From Emydura subglobosa (taxonomy: Eukaryota; Chordata; Testudines; Chelidae): 64,000 nt of DNA. Both the position numbers and the translations under genes were made by a program. Shown here in pieces: positions 12,701 through 26,600 of the stretch (its first letter is position 1; each line of letters opens with the position of its first letter). Below the pieces are notes generated by a model. That model was not told where the DNA came from. It was given only the letters and a program-made list of their open reading frames with translations, and did not search any database. Location of the stretch: NCBI GenBank assembly GCA_007922225.1, contig ML679956.1:77003248-77067247 (forward strand), in the 5' to 3' direction.

Positions 12701-15700
12701 CTTGGAAATCAGTAGGTTGTTTTTCCTCTAAGTTGTTGTGCTTACATTTTAGTGCCAAATGCCTACGAGTTATTTCCTTAAAAATTAGCAAGCTTTTCCA
12801 AGCCCCAGTCCTTGAAAACTTGTCAAAGAGAACATTTTCTGCCTGCTGAAATCCAATTTTAGTTTGGTGCATAGAAAATAATGTTGGTTTCATCTATTCT
12901 TCTGTCATGTCAGCTTTCTATTGCAGTTCAAAATTTTAAATGCATTGGGAATGTATCATTTTATCAGGTTTGTTTCTCAGTCAACTGCCCANNNNNNNNN
13001 NCTCTTCTCCCATTTGGGGTTATAGAAAACTGTGTTTGCAGAATATTTTTGGAGGGCATGTGGGGGGAGGAGGGGAAGATAGTGATAATTAATTTCACTC
13101 TGGTTGGATGGAAAGGTTTTTAATCTTGCAGCATATCCTTAAAATTGTTATACTATGGATTCATTTCCTCTCCTCTAAAATCAATATGTTTTCGTGCACA
13201 CAGAATATGGTTTTAAAAACAAATTCCCAATCATAGAAGGAGCTAGGATTAATAGGACTCTGCTGCTTTTTGATACACTGTAATTTTCATTATTATTATT
13301 ATGTCTATTGAAGTTGGTGTTTAACACGTTGGTCATTTTAAATTGTGCAGGACTCAAAGTTTTTTAAATGGCTATGATTAACTCAGTGACAGGTTCAGTG
13401 TAGAGCTACCTCTAACTATCATCAGCCAAAAGGAAAAGAGCTGTGAGACATGACTCAAGCGTGCAGAAAGAGAAGGGGGTGGACCTCAAAAGACCACTGT
13501 CAAAAGATGGGCCAAAATCCAACAAGGGCAAGAGAGCAAAGAGAAAAGAGGCACTTAAAATGGAGACGGGTATCTGAAGGAAACAAATCAATCATTTTCA
13601 AAAGCAACTAGTATGATTAGGTAACTCAGCTTCTGAGTGCTCAGCACTTTCTGAAAATTGGACCCCTTTAAGATGGGATCCTGTGGGGGAGAGGAGTGGG
13701 GCAGACTCAATACACGCACAATCACTGATCGCTTGGGAAAATGTAGGCCTTGGGATGTAGAACCAAACCCCGGCAAAGGTTGTTCAAGTTTGTAGGTAAA
13801 TGCTCATCCCATCTCTTCATCCCCATCCCTTGCTCTCATATACAGGTACCTGTCACTAGTGACATTGACTAATGTTGCTCTCTTACTGTTAAAGGTTTCC
13901 TTTTATCATTTGCGTGGTCTCATCACCATTAGATTATTAAGACAAGGAAGAGGACTTGCACTATAAAACCTGCATAGTTTTCTTCCAAATTTTGTGAACT
14001 GTTGAAGAACATTTGTTACTAATGAACCAGCTTTTCGAGACTGATCGCTTAATTTCTGTCATTTACCTGCTTGCCATATGGAATTGCCAAAATCTGCCTG
14101 AGGAGATTTCCTTGCACCGACAAATCCCAATGCATCTTCCAAAAACTGTATTTTCTTACTAAATTGCATCTCCAAGACTGGGATTGCTTCCGGCATCTTT
14201 GCTGACAATAGCCGATAAGAGGTGTCTGGCTTCCCAATAAACCTCTGACGAATGCTGATCTCGTATGGCGTATGAACTTTGATATCATCTACATCTTTCG
14301 ATTCAAACCGGTGAATGACCTGAGAACTGGAGTCACTGATTTCCAGGCCAGAAACCAGAAGTGTGAGTTTTCCTGGCATGACATTAGAGTTCGTTCTGTG
14401 GGTGATGATAACTGGAATTCTGGTTATTACTCCTTCCTGATTCTTTGATCCTGAAATCACGGCTTCTTCCTTTGGCTTTGCGTCCGATGACCCTTTCCAG
14501 AGTTTGCCACTGAATGGCCACCAAGAAGATGATTCAAGTTCCGTCAACAACCTAATAGGAAAGAGAATATATATAAAAAAAAAATGAAAACCAATAGGAA
14601 ATCCCCACTATCCTTCTACCTCAGAACAAATGATCTTTCTTGATTAAGAAATAAACACTTGAAAATGAACTCTTCATTCCTATAATCATTTTAGAAAAGC
14701 CACGTTGCACTTTTAAAACATCTTGTATCCAGAGATCTCAAAGAACTTTATAAATGTTATGGAGAAGCCCCCCCCCCCCCACCCTCTTGCTCTACATACT
14801 ATTTTATTAATTTTATAGATGGATATGTTAAAGCAAAGGAAATAAGTGACTCATTCAAGCAAGTCCATGTCAGAACCAAAACCAGGAATCAAGTCCCCAA
14901 TGTTCACCATGAATGTGTGCCAGATGTTCAAGTTTATGATTTGTTACCTGGGCACTGAGGACACACTGCTGTGAGCAACAAACTGGAACTTACTGGTGGG
15001 GGAAATATGAGGGCTGATGTCCGTTGGGCGTTTTTCTTCCATGTCAGAAGCAGTGCCACACAGAGGATTTTGAGGGCCTGGAGCAAAATATGAAACTAAG
15101 CCCCCCTACCCTTCCCAAAAAGTTACTACTAAAGGGAGGCCCAAGGAAGTGGGGGTCGGGTTGAAGAGTGAGCTCATCCTACACTCAACCCTGTGGGCTG
15201 GCCCAGCTCCCCTTCTGGGTGTTGTGACCTGGTGTGCGGGTTCACAGCACCACTCAGGTTTGGCTTGGTGGCTCCTCTGTCATAACAGAGGGATGGCCAA
15301 GACAAACTTGAGATGTGTTACAGCCTGTGAACTAAGTTGCAATGCCACTTGGCCTGGGCCCCCTCTCTAAGGGGGAGCCTGATGCAAACTTCCTCCACCC
15401 CATCCATCCTTCAGACCACACTGAAAAGTCTGGAGGCAACCAAAACCAGTATTGGTGTTTTCACATGCAAACTGTTTTGCTTTGGAGATTATCTAGCAGT
15501 AGATACTTAAGTACTAATGAGAATTTCACTTTCTAGCTTCATCAGAAATGACTTTAGCAGATAAAGATAAGTCACCTTATCAAATATTATCACACAACAA
15601 ATGCCAGGACAGAGTGCATTTACTACTGTAAAAGCTCATGGAGAAATTTTGGCACAATAAGGCACTATAGCAGTTTTACTGGTTTATTGACATTTGTTGG

Positions 15701-18700
15701 GAAGGAGTTTGGTTTAACCGTGTTCGCATTTTCCATGATCTAGAAAGGTACTATCCAATTAAAATGCATCATGTTGGCACTATCTTGCACAGAACTTTTG
15801 AAAATAAATAATTATATGAGTATGAAAGCTGTTCTACATGAGAGTTTGAGACTTCAAGTTCCTGTTTAGTTTGGCTGCAAACACAGAATTGAATCTCAAA
15901 AGGAAGCTATAACCCAATACACTTTGTTCAGTAGCCATCAAAGTTCTGTACAACGTTCAAACAGGCCTGCTAAAAGAAATCCATCTACTTTAAAAGATAA
16001 AATTAAGAAAGGCCAAAAAAAAAATTGGGAATAAGACACTGAATTTATAATAAAAGAGGAAAGCACAACTTGTTTCAAGAGCCTACTCCCAAGTACAATA
16101 TGAACATCAGATATTTATGTCGCTAGCATGCAAGATGAGTAATGGCTCTGGAGCAGACTACTGAGATCTTGTAGTCTTCCAAAAAATGATATGTTGAGAG
16201 TGATGGAGCAGAAACTTTTAAACCAGAATTCCAAAATGTTACACTATTACTGCTTTTGGGCCCCATTCTGTAGTCAGGAAGTTGAACTGCAGTTCTATGC
16301 ACAGAGCAACTATGAAAACCAGACCCTGTAAGCATGCACTATCTTCTGAGACCAAAGCAGCATTACAGGACATCAACACCTGGAGTCAGCTGACCATGGG
16401 GAAATTTAAAACAATTTTTTGACGTGTTAAAACTAACTAACTAGAAACACGAGAAACAATTACATGGTCTGGTTTCTATAGGAAACACACTAGGACAGTG
16501 TTTCCCTCTTCGTTTTTAACTGCAGTTTATCTTTCTCCCAACCACTTCGCTACCTACCACGAGACAGTGGCATTTTGGTTGTGTCATCAGTCTATCGATT
16601 ACAAGATTTTGCAATTGCACAGACCCCCTGAAAAACCTTGCCAACTGTCTGTGGTTTCCACGGAGCTCACGCATTGTCCATCAAATTGCAGGATCAGAGA
16701 CTTAGGCTGTAGACTCCCTGGGGCAGGGAACTTGTGTCATATGTATCCAAAGTGTCTTGCGCATCAATGACATTATAACAACAGATTTGCAAAACTGGAT
16801 AAGCCTATTTTTGTCTTTAAAGACTCAGTCCCATCAGACTCAATTTTGCTCATTGATACACCCAGGCAATTCCAGTTGTGTGTGCATGCTCATCTCCAGT
16901 TGCCTTCAAGCACAGGATTTGGCACACTGTATAAGGAACATAGTAGATTTAACATAATAATCCAAAGCACTCCACAATATAAGGTTACACTGAGCATTTA
17001 AAGTTGTTAGTTTAATACGAAGGTTACAGTTTTTTGTATTTAATTTTTAAATTTGTGTCTTAAAAAGGAAAAATAGATTAAAACACTGATTTCTCGACTG
17101 ATTTCACAGTGTACTTCTACAGTATGAAACCAGCACAACAATGGAATTCCAGTATGAAGAGCAGTACAAAACAACCAAACTTAATACCTTCCATATTGTT
17201 AATAATATCTTAGGGCAGATCTACACTACCGCGTAAGTTGATGTAACTTACGTCACTCAGGGGTGTGAAAAAGCCACACTTCTGAGCAATGCAAGTTACC
17301 TAAGTGCTGTCCATACCAGTGCTATGTTGGCGGGAGATGCTCTTCTGCCGACAAAGCTTCTGCTTCTCATGAGGGGGGGAGTAATTATGCCAATGGGAGA
17401 GAGCTCTCCAGTCAGCATATAGCATTTTCACCAGACGAGCTATAGCAGCACAGCTGCATTAACATAGCTGCGCCGATATAGTGCTTTCAGTGTAGACTAG
17501 CTCTTGGTTCTTAAAATCAAAATCTTATAGAGTTTTAAGCCATAAGGGCTCTTACGATCATCCAGTGAGACCTCTTGCCTAGCACAGGACAGAGAATTTC
17601 ATCAAGTGGTGCTTGCACCATGCTAGTAACTTATGGTTAAGCTATATTATATATTTTAGAAAGACATCCAATCTTGATTTAAAGACTTCAAGTGATAGAG
17701 TATCCACCACCTTTCTAGGTAAACTCTTCCAACGGTTAATTTCCCTTACAAAAAGAAAAAACATTGCACCTGTCATATTCTGCACGAGCAAAGCTGATTA
17801 TTCAAATCAATATAAATCAGCAAGAATATGTTAAACAACAAATAGGCCTGAGTCGCCCTCATTAAAAAACTAGCCCCGTGGTAAATTTCAACTTGAGTTG
17901 TGCTGGGTTTGATGTGTGTGTGGTGTTGTATAAATATATTCGCAGTACAGCAGAAAATGGACTCTCTCTTCACCCCAGGTAACTCAAAGATAAGGTGAAC
18001 TACTTTTGCTTAAACATCTGAAGAACTCACTTTTGGGCTGTGTACCCTAAGGGTATGGTAGGTAAAATATAGGTATTCGGTAAGAAAGTAATTCAAGAAG
18101 CCTACAGGCCTCAGCGCCTTGAGGACAATAGCTTAGCCAAATTGAGCATAAACCCAAGATGCCTTACCATAAGCAGCTAGCCATGAATAACTTTAGATCA
18201 CAAAACAGCAAGCTATAATAAACAAATATGGTGAAATTGCTGATAGGTAACAGAAGAATACAAGTTATTGACAGCTTCGGATATTTTAGGATGAGACCAT
18301 CAGCAGATGTGCAACTGCAAGAATGGCATTATAACCAATAGACATATACTGTAATAAGCTTGAGGTAAATGAAATAATAACCTATGAGAAGCACCTCAAC
18401 ATTATTATCATGAGGAACTTAGGTTTTGGACAGAGGAGTCTGGACATCCTTATGAATATTCATGGAAGCCATAAAACCCTACAACAGGTCTAACCATGGA
18501 TTATGTCGATGCAATCTTCTTGGCAAGTCAGAGATAGGTGATCCACGAGTGGTCCTGTCTCGCCCATTCTAGGTCCCCGCAACGGATGATGAGAGCATAT
18601 GGATGCTCAGATGCTGGATATTTTGACCATTCTGTATTATTTCTACCTACTTTGCTGAGTTGGAGAGTTTGCTAATTGTGCTAATAAAAATATTACAAGG

Positions 18701-21700
18701 CCCAAGGGCCTTTCCTATTTGTGAGCATCTCTCCCATGTGCATAAGGATTCTCATTCTAATAATTCTGGGTCTGATTCTGCAGCAGAACTCTATCAGACT
18801 TCAGAATGTCAATTTGGGAATTCTAATCAATACAGGAGGTAGCACCTGAGACTACATATGGAAAATTTCATCACGTTTTTTTTTTTTAAATACAAAGTTG
18901 TAGGGAACTAACAAAACCAGGGATAGAAGAGAAACTTTGTCTCAAAGTTAACTATAAAACATTTGCTACTACAAACTAGTGCAGTCAGCAAAAGCTGGTA
19001 TAATATTTTGTGGTCCTCTGGGATGTATAATTGTAAGATCATGATAAAAACATACAAAACAGCATTTGGCAGGTAATTAACAAGGTTCTACAAAGCCATT
19101 CTTCCCAAGCCTTTATAGAAAATAAATCATACTATACAAATATCGACTAGCTATGAGCACAAGGGCAGTAAAATAACACCCAAATATAAAAATGTACCTG
19201 AGACTGGATTATATTGCTGGAAGCCAAATGCTTCATGTACAGTCAAAATGAATTATTTTCTACCCAAAGATAATTTATTCTATTGCCATTCTATTTCAGG
19301 TTTTAATAAGGCATCTATTGTTGTGATATTTAATGGACAGTCATTTGTTCTCCCTCTCTCTTTTTTTTAAATACAATGAAGTCATTAGGATGATATCCCC
19401 CCCTCTGCATAGGAAAGAAGATCTAAGTACCACTTAAGTCCCACAAGATTGGAAAGTATCTTGAAAGCTTATGTAGGACATAAGTGGTGCAAAGGCTTGT
19501 GTGCCGGCTCTCTGCACAGAGATGAATTTCACCCTATGCACATAATCATTTCAGTGCATAAGAAGTTGAGTTGTTGGGTAGCTCTTCGCCCCAGTGGGAG
19601 ACACTGGTGCCGATGGTCAATTCCTTTTCTAGGAAACTCAGGTGAGCCACCTACCATGTTGACCAGTCTCAAAAGTGGCCTACTTTGGACATTAATCATG
19701 ACATTAGATATTGACTACTGATCTCTCACGAGGGCACCCCCGCAAAGCTGATGCTGCTCATGCAGCCTACTAATCAAGTTGCCTAAAAAATATTTAAGGG
19801 ACTAATGAAACACACACATTAAGGACTCCTCCTGCACAACACTGAAAAATAACATAGGAGAAGAGATTACCTACATAGGTATTTTACACACACACACAAG
19901 CAAATTTCAAAAGTGAAATTAGCTTCTGATCAATGTTCAAGTGCTATAATTTGGGGGGTTTTTTTGTTTCCTATACAACAGATGTGGCTTTACCTTAAGA
20001 GGAGAAAGTTGTCACCATCAGCTGTTTGAAAAACCAATGAAAAATCATGCTGAAAGATAAACTAAAAAACCCAAACAAGTAAAGTGCAAAATCAAAACAC
20101 CTGATTAGGCTAATGATTTCTAGGTTCAGTTTTAGGCTGTTTGCATGTCAGCTAATCCTTAGATACAGTAGATAAATAGAATCTGAATTATCATTTATTC
20201 AGTGTCTTCCTTTATTCTACCATCTGTAAATCAAAGCATCTAACTTTTTTCAGTTTCATGAAGATAAACAGTATCTCCCCATGTATATTAATGTAAAACA
20301 AATGTTTCTTCCAAAAAACAAGGGGTAACTTTCTGAATCATTGTTTATTGACGGAGAACTATTAAAGCTGCTACTGAAGTTTTCAATTTTTCTGGCTTTT
20401 CATTAAAGGGTATAGAAAATATAATCAGAATCACTGGGAAATCAACAACACTTGCTCTCAAATGTTATTATCCATTGGAAATTAGAAGCTTCTTCCAAAA
20501 GAAACTATTAGAACTTCACTGTATCTGTTTCTTTATGCAGCTGTCCCAGAACCCGTGAGGAATTTTGTAGTTGCATATCTCTAAGACATTGCAATGTACT
20601 TGGCTCTACAAAAGTCTCTATTAGGCTGTTGCTGGATTCTACCTGCAGCATCCAAACTTCTACAAAACAGATCACATTTGCCTTTGAGCTGAGTAATTAT
20701 TAAAAGTTTGATAAAGCCAAAATGTTCGGATTAGGTGCTCACTGACTTCAATGTGAGTTGTGGCAACTCAGCATCTCTGAAAAACAGGCCACTTATTTTA
20801 GGTGCCTAAATGTGGATTTAGGTGTATAACTTGTATGAAAGATTTGTCTTAAATGCTCTAACAAGAAGCTTTGCACACACAGGCTGGGATCTGGGGAAAA
20901 AAAAAAATCAAGCCAGGTTTTCTATTTCTTATAAGTAAAGTGCTTTCTGCAGGTACAGTTTAGCTGACATTTTGATCAACATGGCATAAGACAAAAGAGA
21001 ATCCGGCAGCTCATTCTTCCACAGCTGTATCGATTCTGCTGGCATCTAAGAGTAGTGAGCATTTGTGACGAAAAGCAAGTGGCTGTACAATCTGAACACG
21101 CATATAGAACACGGAGATGCCATTTCTACAGTCATTTCCCCAAACCCAGATGCACTAAGCCCAAAATTCCCCCATCCAAAATTGCAGGTTGTGTGCTCAG
21201 TATCTGTGCAGGAGCTTTCACATGTCCCCCTCTGCAGTGAAAAGATCCAACAGTGGATTTTCCAGCTCTGCCTTGTGCACACTAGAGCATAGTTTCTCAA
21301 CCTGTGGTACGTGTACCCCTGCGGGTATACGAGACACAGGCAGGGGGTATGCGGCGAAAAACTCAGTGATGGGAGGTGAGCGGTAGCCACCTACTTCTGA
21401 GGAAGCCAGGTTGCAGCCACCTGCTTCCTGCCGGCTCCCGGCTCCCAGCTGGGAGGCAGGCGGCAGCTGCCAGCTTCTGGGGGAGGCAGGCGGCAGCTGC
21501 CGGCTTCCTGCCCAGTCCCACCTCCTAGCTGGGAGGTAGACGGCAGCTGCCCCAGTCCTGGGAATCTGGGCGGCAGCCACCGGCTTTTTGGGAAGCCTCC
21601 TGTGCCCTGGGAGCTGGGCTCTCAGCTGGGTGGCTACCACCCGTACCCCGGCTCTGAATCAAGATACAGCCTCCTGCGCCCCAGCATGAAGATGGGCAGC

Positions 21701-23636
21701 AGCTGCCTGCCGCCTACCCACATCCCCAGGTCCCAGCCTGTGTGGAAGCCTCCTCCACTCCAGCCTGGAGCAGGTGGCAGTCACCCACCTCACGGGCTGG
21801 AAGCCAGGAGGCAGCTGCCTGCAACCTGCCCACGTGGCAGCTCCCGTCTATGGCTCAAAGCCCGGTGCCCAGAAAGCCAGGCGGAGAGCACAGCGGCTTG
21901 CCCAGTCCTGGAGCCGGGCTCTGCCCGCAGGCTTACTTGTCAATTTCACTGCTCTAGTTCTGCAGTTTAATTGACAACTATGACAGCCCCAGATTTTACC
22001 AGTATAAACATGTTAAGAGGGGCCCACGCAGTGTGATTTGCCCCAAGCCTGCACCCCCCTAGGGACGGCCATGGGGAGTGCTGCTATCTACTCTGGTGGG
22101 ATGCTAGTGCCTGCTCAGACCTCACAAGTTCCCACCTGTGTAAAGAGACCACCAGGTAACCCTGCCATCAGGCCATGGTGATTGGCTGGCGTTGACCTTT
22201 GCTCCTATATGAAGGAAGGGGAGGAGGAAGGAGGGGAGAAACAGCAGGTGGTTTTGTGATCTGCCACAGCCACACAGCACTGCAGAACTCTCCTGCTTTA
22301 TGAGAAATACAGTCATCCAGCGGTAAAGGGGAAAAAGATTGTATTTCTCAGAGTGGAAAATTGAGTGTCGGGGTACTTATTAAAATGTTCAGAAGTTAGG
22401 GGGTACTTGCTACTTAAAAGGTTGAGAAACACTGAATTAGAGCACAGGGAGGAGAGCTGAGCTGAGTGCAGTAAATGCAGCCCCTGAACAGCTCCCTCCC
22501 TTATAAAGCAGAATCACAGCAGAGGTTCTTCACATGCATGAAGGAGGGGATAAAACGTACCCCAACTGAAAATTAGCTAGGTGTGTTCTCATCCTAGCCC
22601 TAGGAGATGATTATCCACATCACAAAAATCACCAGGGCTGACACACTCAGCGCTCCCCAATTAACACAAAACCGGAAGAGTAAAGCATAGCAACTTAAAA
22701 AAAGGTGCCTGGAAGGTAAGTAACATGAATACTGAATGTGAAAATCCTACAGTAAGGTTTCAGACACAGACAATATGAACTATCAGCTACTGTTCAGCTC
22801 CAGCTATGCTACCGTACCTGTCTGTTACATCCATATCAGAGTCAATCTTGTTCAGTCCTTTCATGATGTTATCAAACTGTTCACCCTGATACTGGAGCAC
22901 CTTTGCTGTATCCTCCAAACGTTTCTGGGATGCAGACATTAAGCCAGTCAGTTCCTTCCCTTTTGTCGTCTGCAGAGAATCTGCCTGAGCAGCAGCCCCT
23001 GGACGCGACAGCAGCTGCTCCCTCCAGAAGTGCTCAAGAATGTTGAAGACCACATTTCTATTGGGCTGAAGGGAGCTGAACCAGTGCTTGGTATTCTCCT
23101 TCTCCAGAATTGTGAGGGAGCTGAATATTAAACTGGAGGACTCCTTCTTGATCTCACTGATGCTGGAAAGATGGAAGCTGACCAGAAGCTCTCCAGTCTT
23201 GTCAGCTGTAAATTTCACCGCAATAGGAGTCAGTAAGAGTTTGCCAGAGACCCATCGTTTCTCAGTGGCTAAATAATAGGAACAGGGCCACGCATGGATA
23301 CATATGTCCTCATTCATTAGCTCGCTGTTAAGGTCCTCTTCTACAGTCACGACAGATCTGTCACCTTCAAAGTGAGAAGAAGAAAAAGAAGTCAACACGG
23401 CAGAAAAATACATTTGAGATCATTCTCGTAAGTTAGGGTGCACAGATCAAGGGTGTCCCCATAGGCACCATTCTGGCAGGTAATTGATCTCAGACACCAG
23501 CCAGCTTATCTGTGTTGCCCCTAAGCCATCTCAGGTATGTAGGTGATCAAGTTTTGGCTGCTGTGAGCTTTAGGGGGTGGAACTTACCACCCCTCCTCTT
23601 CCATCTCCAATTTTACCTTGAAAAAATGCCTCTTTT

Positions 23637-23671
<35 letters not shown>

Positions 23672-26600
23672 TATTTTACTATTGTTTCCTCTGAAAGCAA
23701 CTCCAGCTTCCCCAGCCATTCCTCCCAGTTCCCAAATGATCACGTTTCAGTGCAGTGCTTTTATATTGTGTGTTTATGATATTTGAGTCATTAGTATATG
23801 GTTGTATTTTGATAATCTGTAGTGCTCCAGGTGCCATGGCTGGGGTGGTGGGGGCAGGTGCTTTATAAACAAATTACTTTTATATGCATGCTTTACTCAG
23901 CATATTTTTTTAAAAAACCTACCAAAATAGAGTAGTTAGTGAAAAATTTCATCTTTGTAAAAATGGCCCAGGCTTTCATTTGTACGTCCCTTTCCATACA
24001 CATTCAAGCATACTTTATTGTAAATAACACACAAGATTTAGCTGCCTATTTGCCAGCTCTCAGAGTGCTGCCCAGGGGCATTCAAAGGTTAAGAGAAGCA
24101 GAAATGATTTCTGTTACTCTAAGCACAAGAGACAACTCATTTGATTTACCAAAAGATACGAATGCAGCCCCGTAACCATTAAATCATAATTCACTGTTTA
24201 GCATGAGCATTGCGTGTCTCTTTAAAAAAACTTCTTCGGACAAACATAAGCAAGTGGCCCTACCAGCCTGCTCCTACCACAATGCACATGTGCTGGATAG
24301 GGTCTAAACTCATGCCATAGTTTCCTTTATTGTTGACTTAAACATACCGAGCTCAATTGTTCCTATGGCGACTCCTCCGTCCCTAGATCTCTTAGGGCTT
24401 GTCTACAATTAAAACTTACAGCAGCATAACTATATCGTACAGCTGTGCTGTTGTAGGAGACCTAGAAAGGCCAACCACGCTCAGAGACAGAAAACAGAGA
24501 GAAAAGGTGGCTGTGATTAATGGCCATTTGGTTTTAAATTGATCATGTCCGTTTTACCTCTCCCAAAGAAACGGTAGGCATGGAGACCATCCTGTCTCCC
24601 AGCTTTTGGTTGCTGCGATAAATCCAAATAGCTGATGAAGCTGCACTTGGGGCTAGTTTACACTTAAAACTTACAGCAGCACAACTGTATCAGTACAGCC
24701 GTGACACTGTAAGAGCGCTTGTGTAACCGTGTTATGTCAACGGGCGAGAGCTCTCCTGCCGACACAATAAAACCACCTAAATGAGCAGCAGTACCTATGC
24801 CAGCGGGAGAGCCTTTCCCGCCGACATAGCACCGTCCACACAAGCACTTATGCTGGCAAAACTTATGTCGCTCAGGGGGGTGTTTTTTCACAGCCTAAAC
24901 TTTTTATAAACTGAGTTGGAGTGAACAAGATTCATGTGCTCTGACTGCCAGGATGAGTCATTTAAACAGCTCAGCATCTTTACGGAAGGTCCTAGAACCT
25001 GACACCCATTACACAACACATGTGCTTGTCATGAGCATAAAAAAGAATTACTCGCTCTTGATTACATCCACATCTGGCAGGCTTTTTCTGAGTCTGGTCA
25101 ATAAATAAATGGCAGAAAGTGAATTTTTTCAGAGATGTTATGTTTTCCACAAAACCACAGATGACCATAAGACTAATACAGCCTTTATTATGATGCCTAT
25201 AATTTATTCTACGCAAAAAAATAAAAAGCCATACTTAAATTTATACTGCTGGACTACAGCAGGCAAGCACACAGCAGAGTTGAAAGGATGCCACTCTGGC
25301 CCCTCATAGAGGAGCTCATGACCAGTGGGCAAAGCTGTTAAACAAAATGTGACAGAATGTAGATGCTGTAGCAATTTTGCCCTCTAAATGCACATACGGA
25401 TTCAAGACAGACAACAGTAAGGGGTAGAAGCGTAGGAAGAGGCTTTGAGGAGACATTAGGAGACCCAACCATGTTCCAATCTGTGTGGAGTAGCACAAAA
25501 TGATTTAAATTCTGAATTTTGGGCTGTGCTATTATCACTTGACACTACCCAAACTTTATTGGCAATTTATGTCGTCACTTGAGGAACAATAGTATGAATA
25601 ATCAACAATTTTATGTGGCTATCTGTAAATCCGGCAAGAAAATCTGATTAAATCATAGCCTGAAGAGTGCTTTGTTCATGTCAGAAACTAAACAATGGAA
25701 TTGTAACTTTAGTGCACACGTTTGGTGGAAAAGGACAGAGAGAGACAAGTATACAGCAACCAAAAAAATACACTTGGACCATCTCCTCTTCCTGTAGTCT
25801 GCCCTTGAGACCCACATTGTTCCTCTTTAAATTTCTTTCATTCCCCCAGAATTTTAATGCTCAAATTGTAAGAGTTTGTACATTCCACAAGTGATATAAC
25901 ATCCACATTGCTCATAAGAAGTAACATAAGTAAGAAACACAGGCACTGAATAATAGTGATTTAAATGCTCATGTATTAATTATATTATTGACGTCTTTGA
26001 TGCATCATAACAAAAATTACAGATCCTCACTGTTGCAATACAGTCTTAAGGTACTCTGGTACTTTATTTTGCTATAAGCAATGAAAGGTCAGATTATTTA
26101 CACTGTGGAGCTACCAAAATCAGATTAATCTAGATGGCAATTTATGCTGGCACACTAATGACTAGTTTGACTTCAACTGTGATTTGCTTCCCCTTGTGGG
26201 AATTTTCAGGAATTCTAATATAAGACAAAAAGTTAACAATCTTCTTGCTTTAAATGTCTTCAGTCTGATACTCCTATAGCCCCCACGCTATGACTAGTCA
26301 CCAGATCTTGTATATTTAAACACATACATTCATAAACACCCTTGCACTGACGTTCCTACCTGTGGATCCAACCTTGCTTACTCACACTATTAGTCACATT
26401 TAAATCAACGGGACTATTTCCATAAGGACTACTCACACAGGGCCAGATTCTGACACACCCAAGTTTAGTACCTTACTTCATAGGTAGCCATACTGAAATC
26501 AATGTGAGTAAGGACACCAGAATCCAGCCCATAGCAGATGTTTGCAAGATGCGTCCCTGGATGTATGTTTAGTATTGTAACCGTTTGCCCTAGCAGGATT

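Larger units (their letters stand above)
9734..14066. other. SNAP47 intron between coding exons 2 and 3
   Basis: Contains a CR1 fragment (11304-11830), an A-tract followed by a C-run (12260-12320), and an assembly gap of ten N (12992-13001). The remainder, including 9.8-11.3 kb and 13.0-14.0 kb, shows no coding exon or structured RNA that I can recognise. Confidence 0.7.
14552..22817. other. SNAP47 intron between coding exons 1 and 2
   Basis: About 8.3 kb. Holds an antisense SINE-like stretch (14720-14900), a tail repeat (16695-16765), a hAT MITE (17212-17503), an antisense CR1 fragment (17525-17775) and a 1.15 kb hAT-like element (21288-22434). The stretches 15.0-16.6, 18.0-20.9 and 22.5-22.8 kb show nothing further that I recognise. 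Confidence 0.7.

Noticed and set aside
21189..21974. Cluster of overlapping ORFs up to 140 codons
   Set aside because: They lie within or overlap the GC-rich core of the hAT-like element and show no transposase or other domain.
23639..23669. Poly-A tract as evidence of a processed retrocopy
   Set aside because: No cDNA-like sequence precedes it and no target duplication is seen; treated as a simple repeat.
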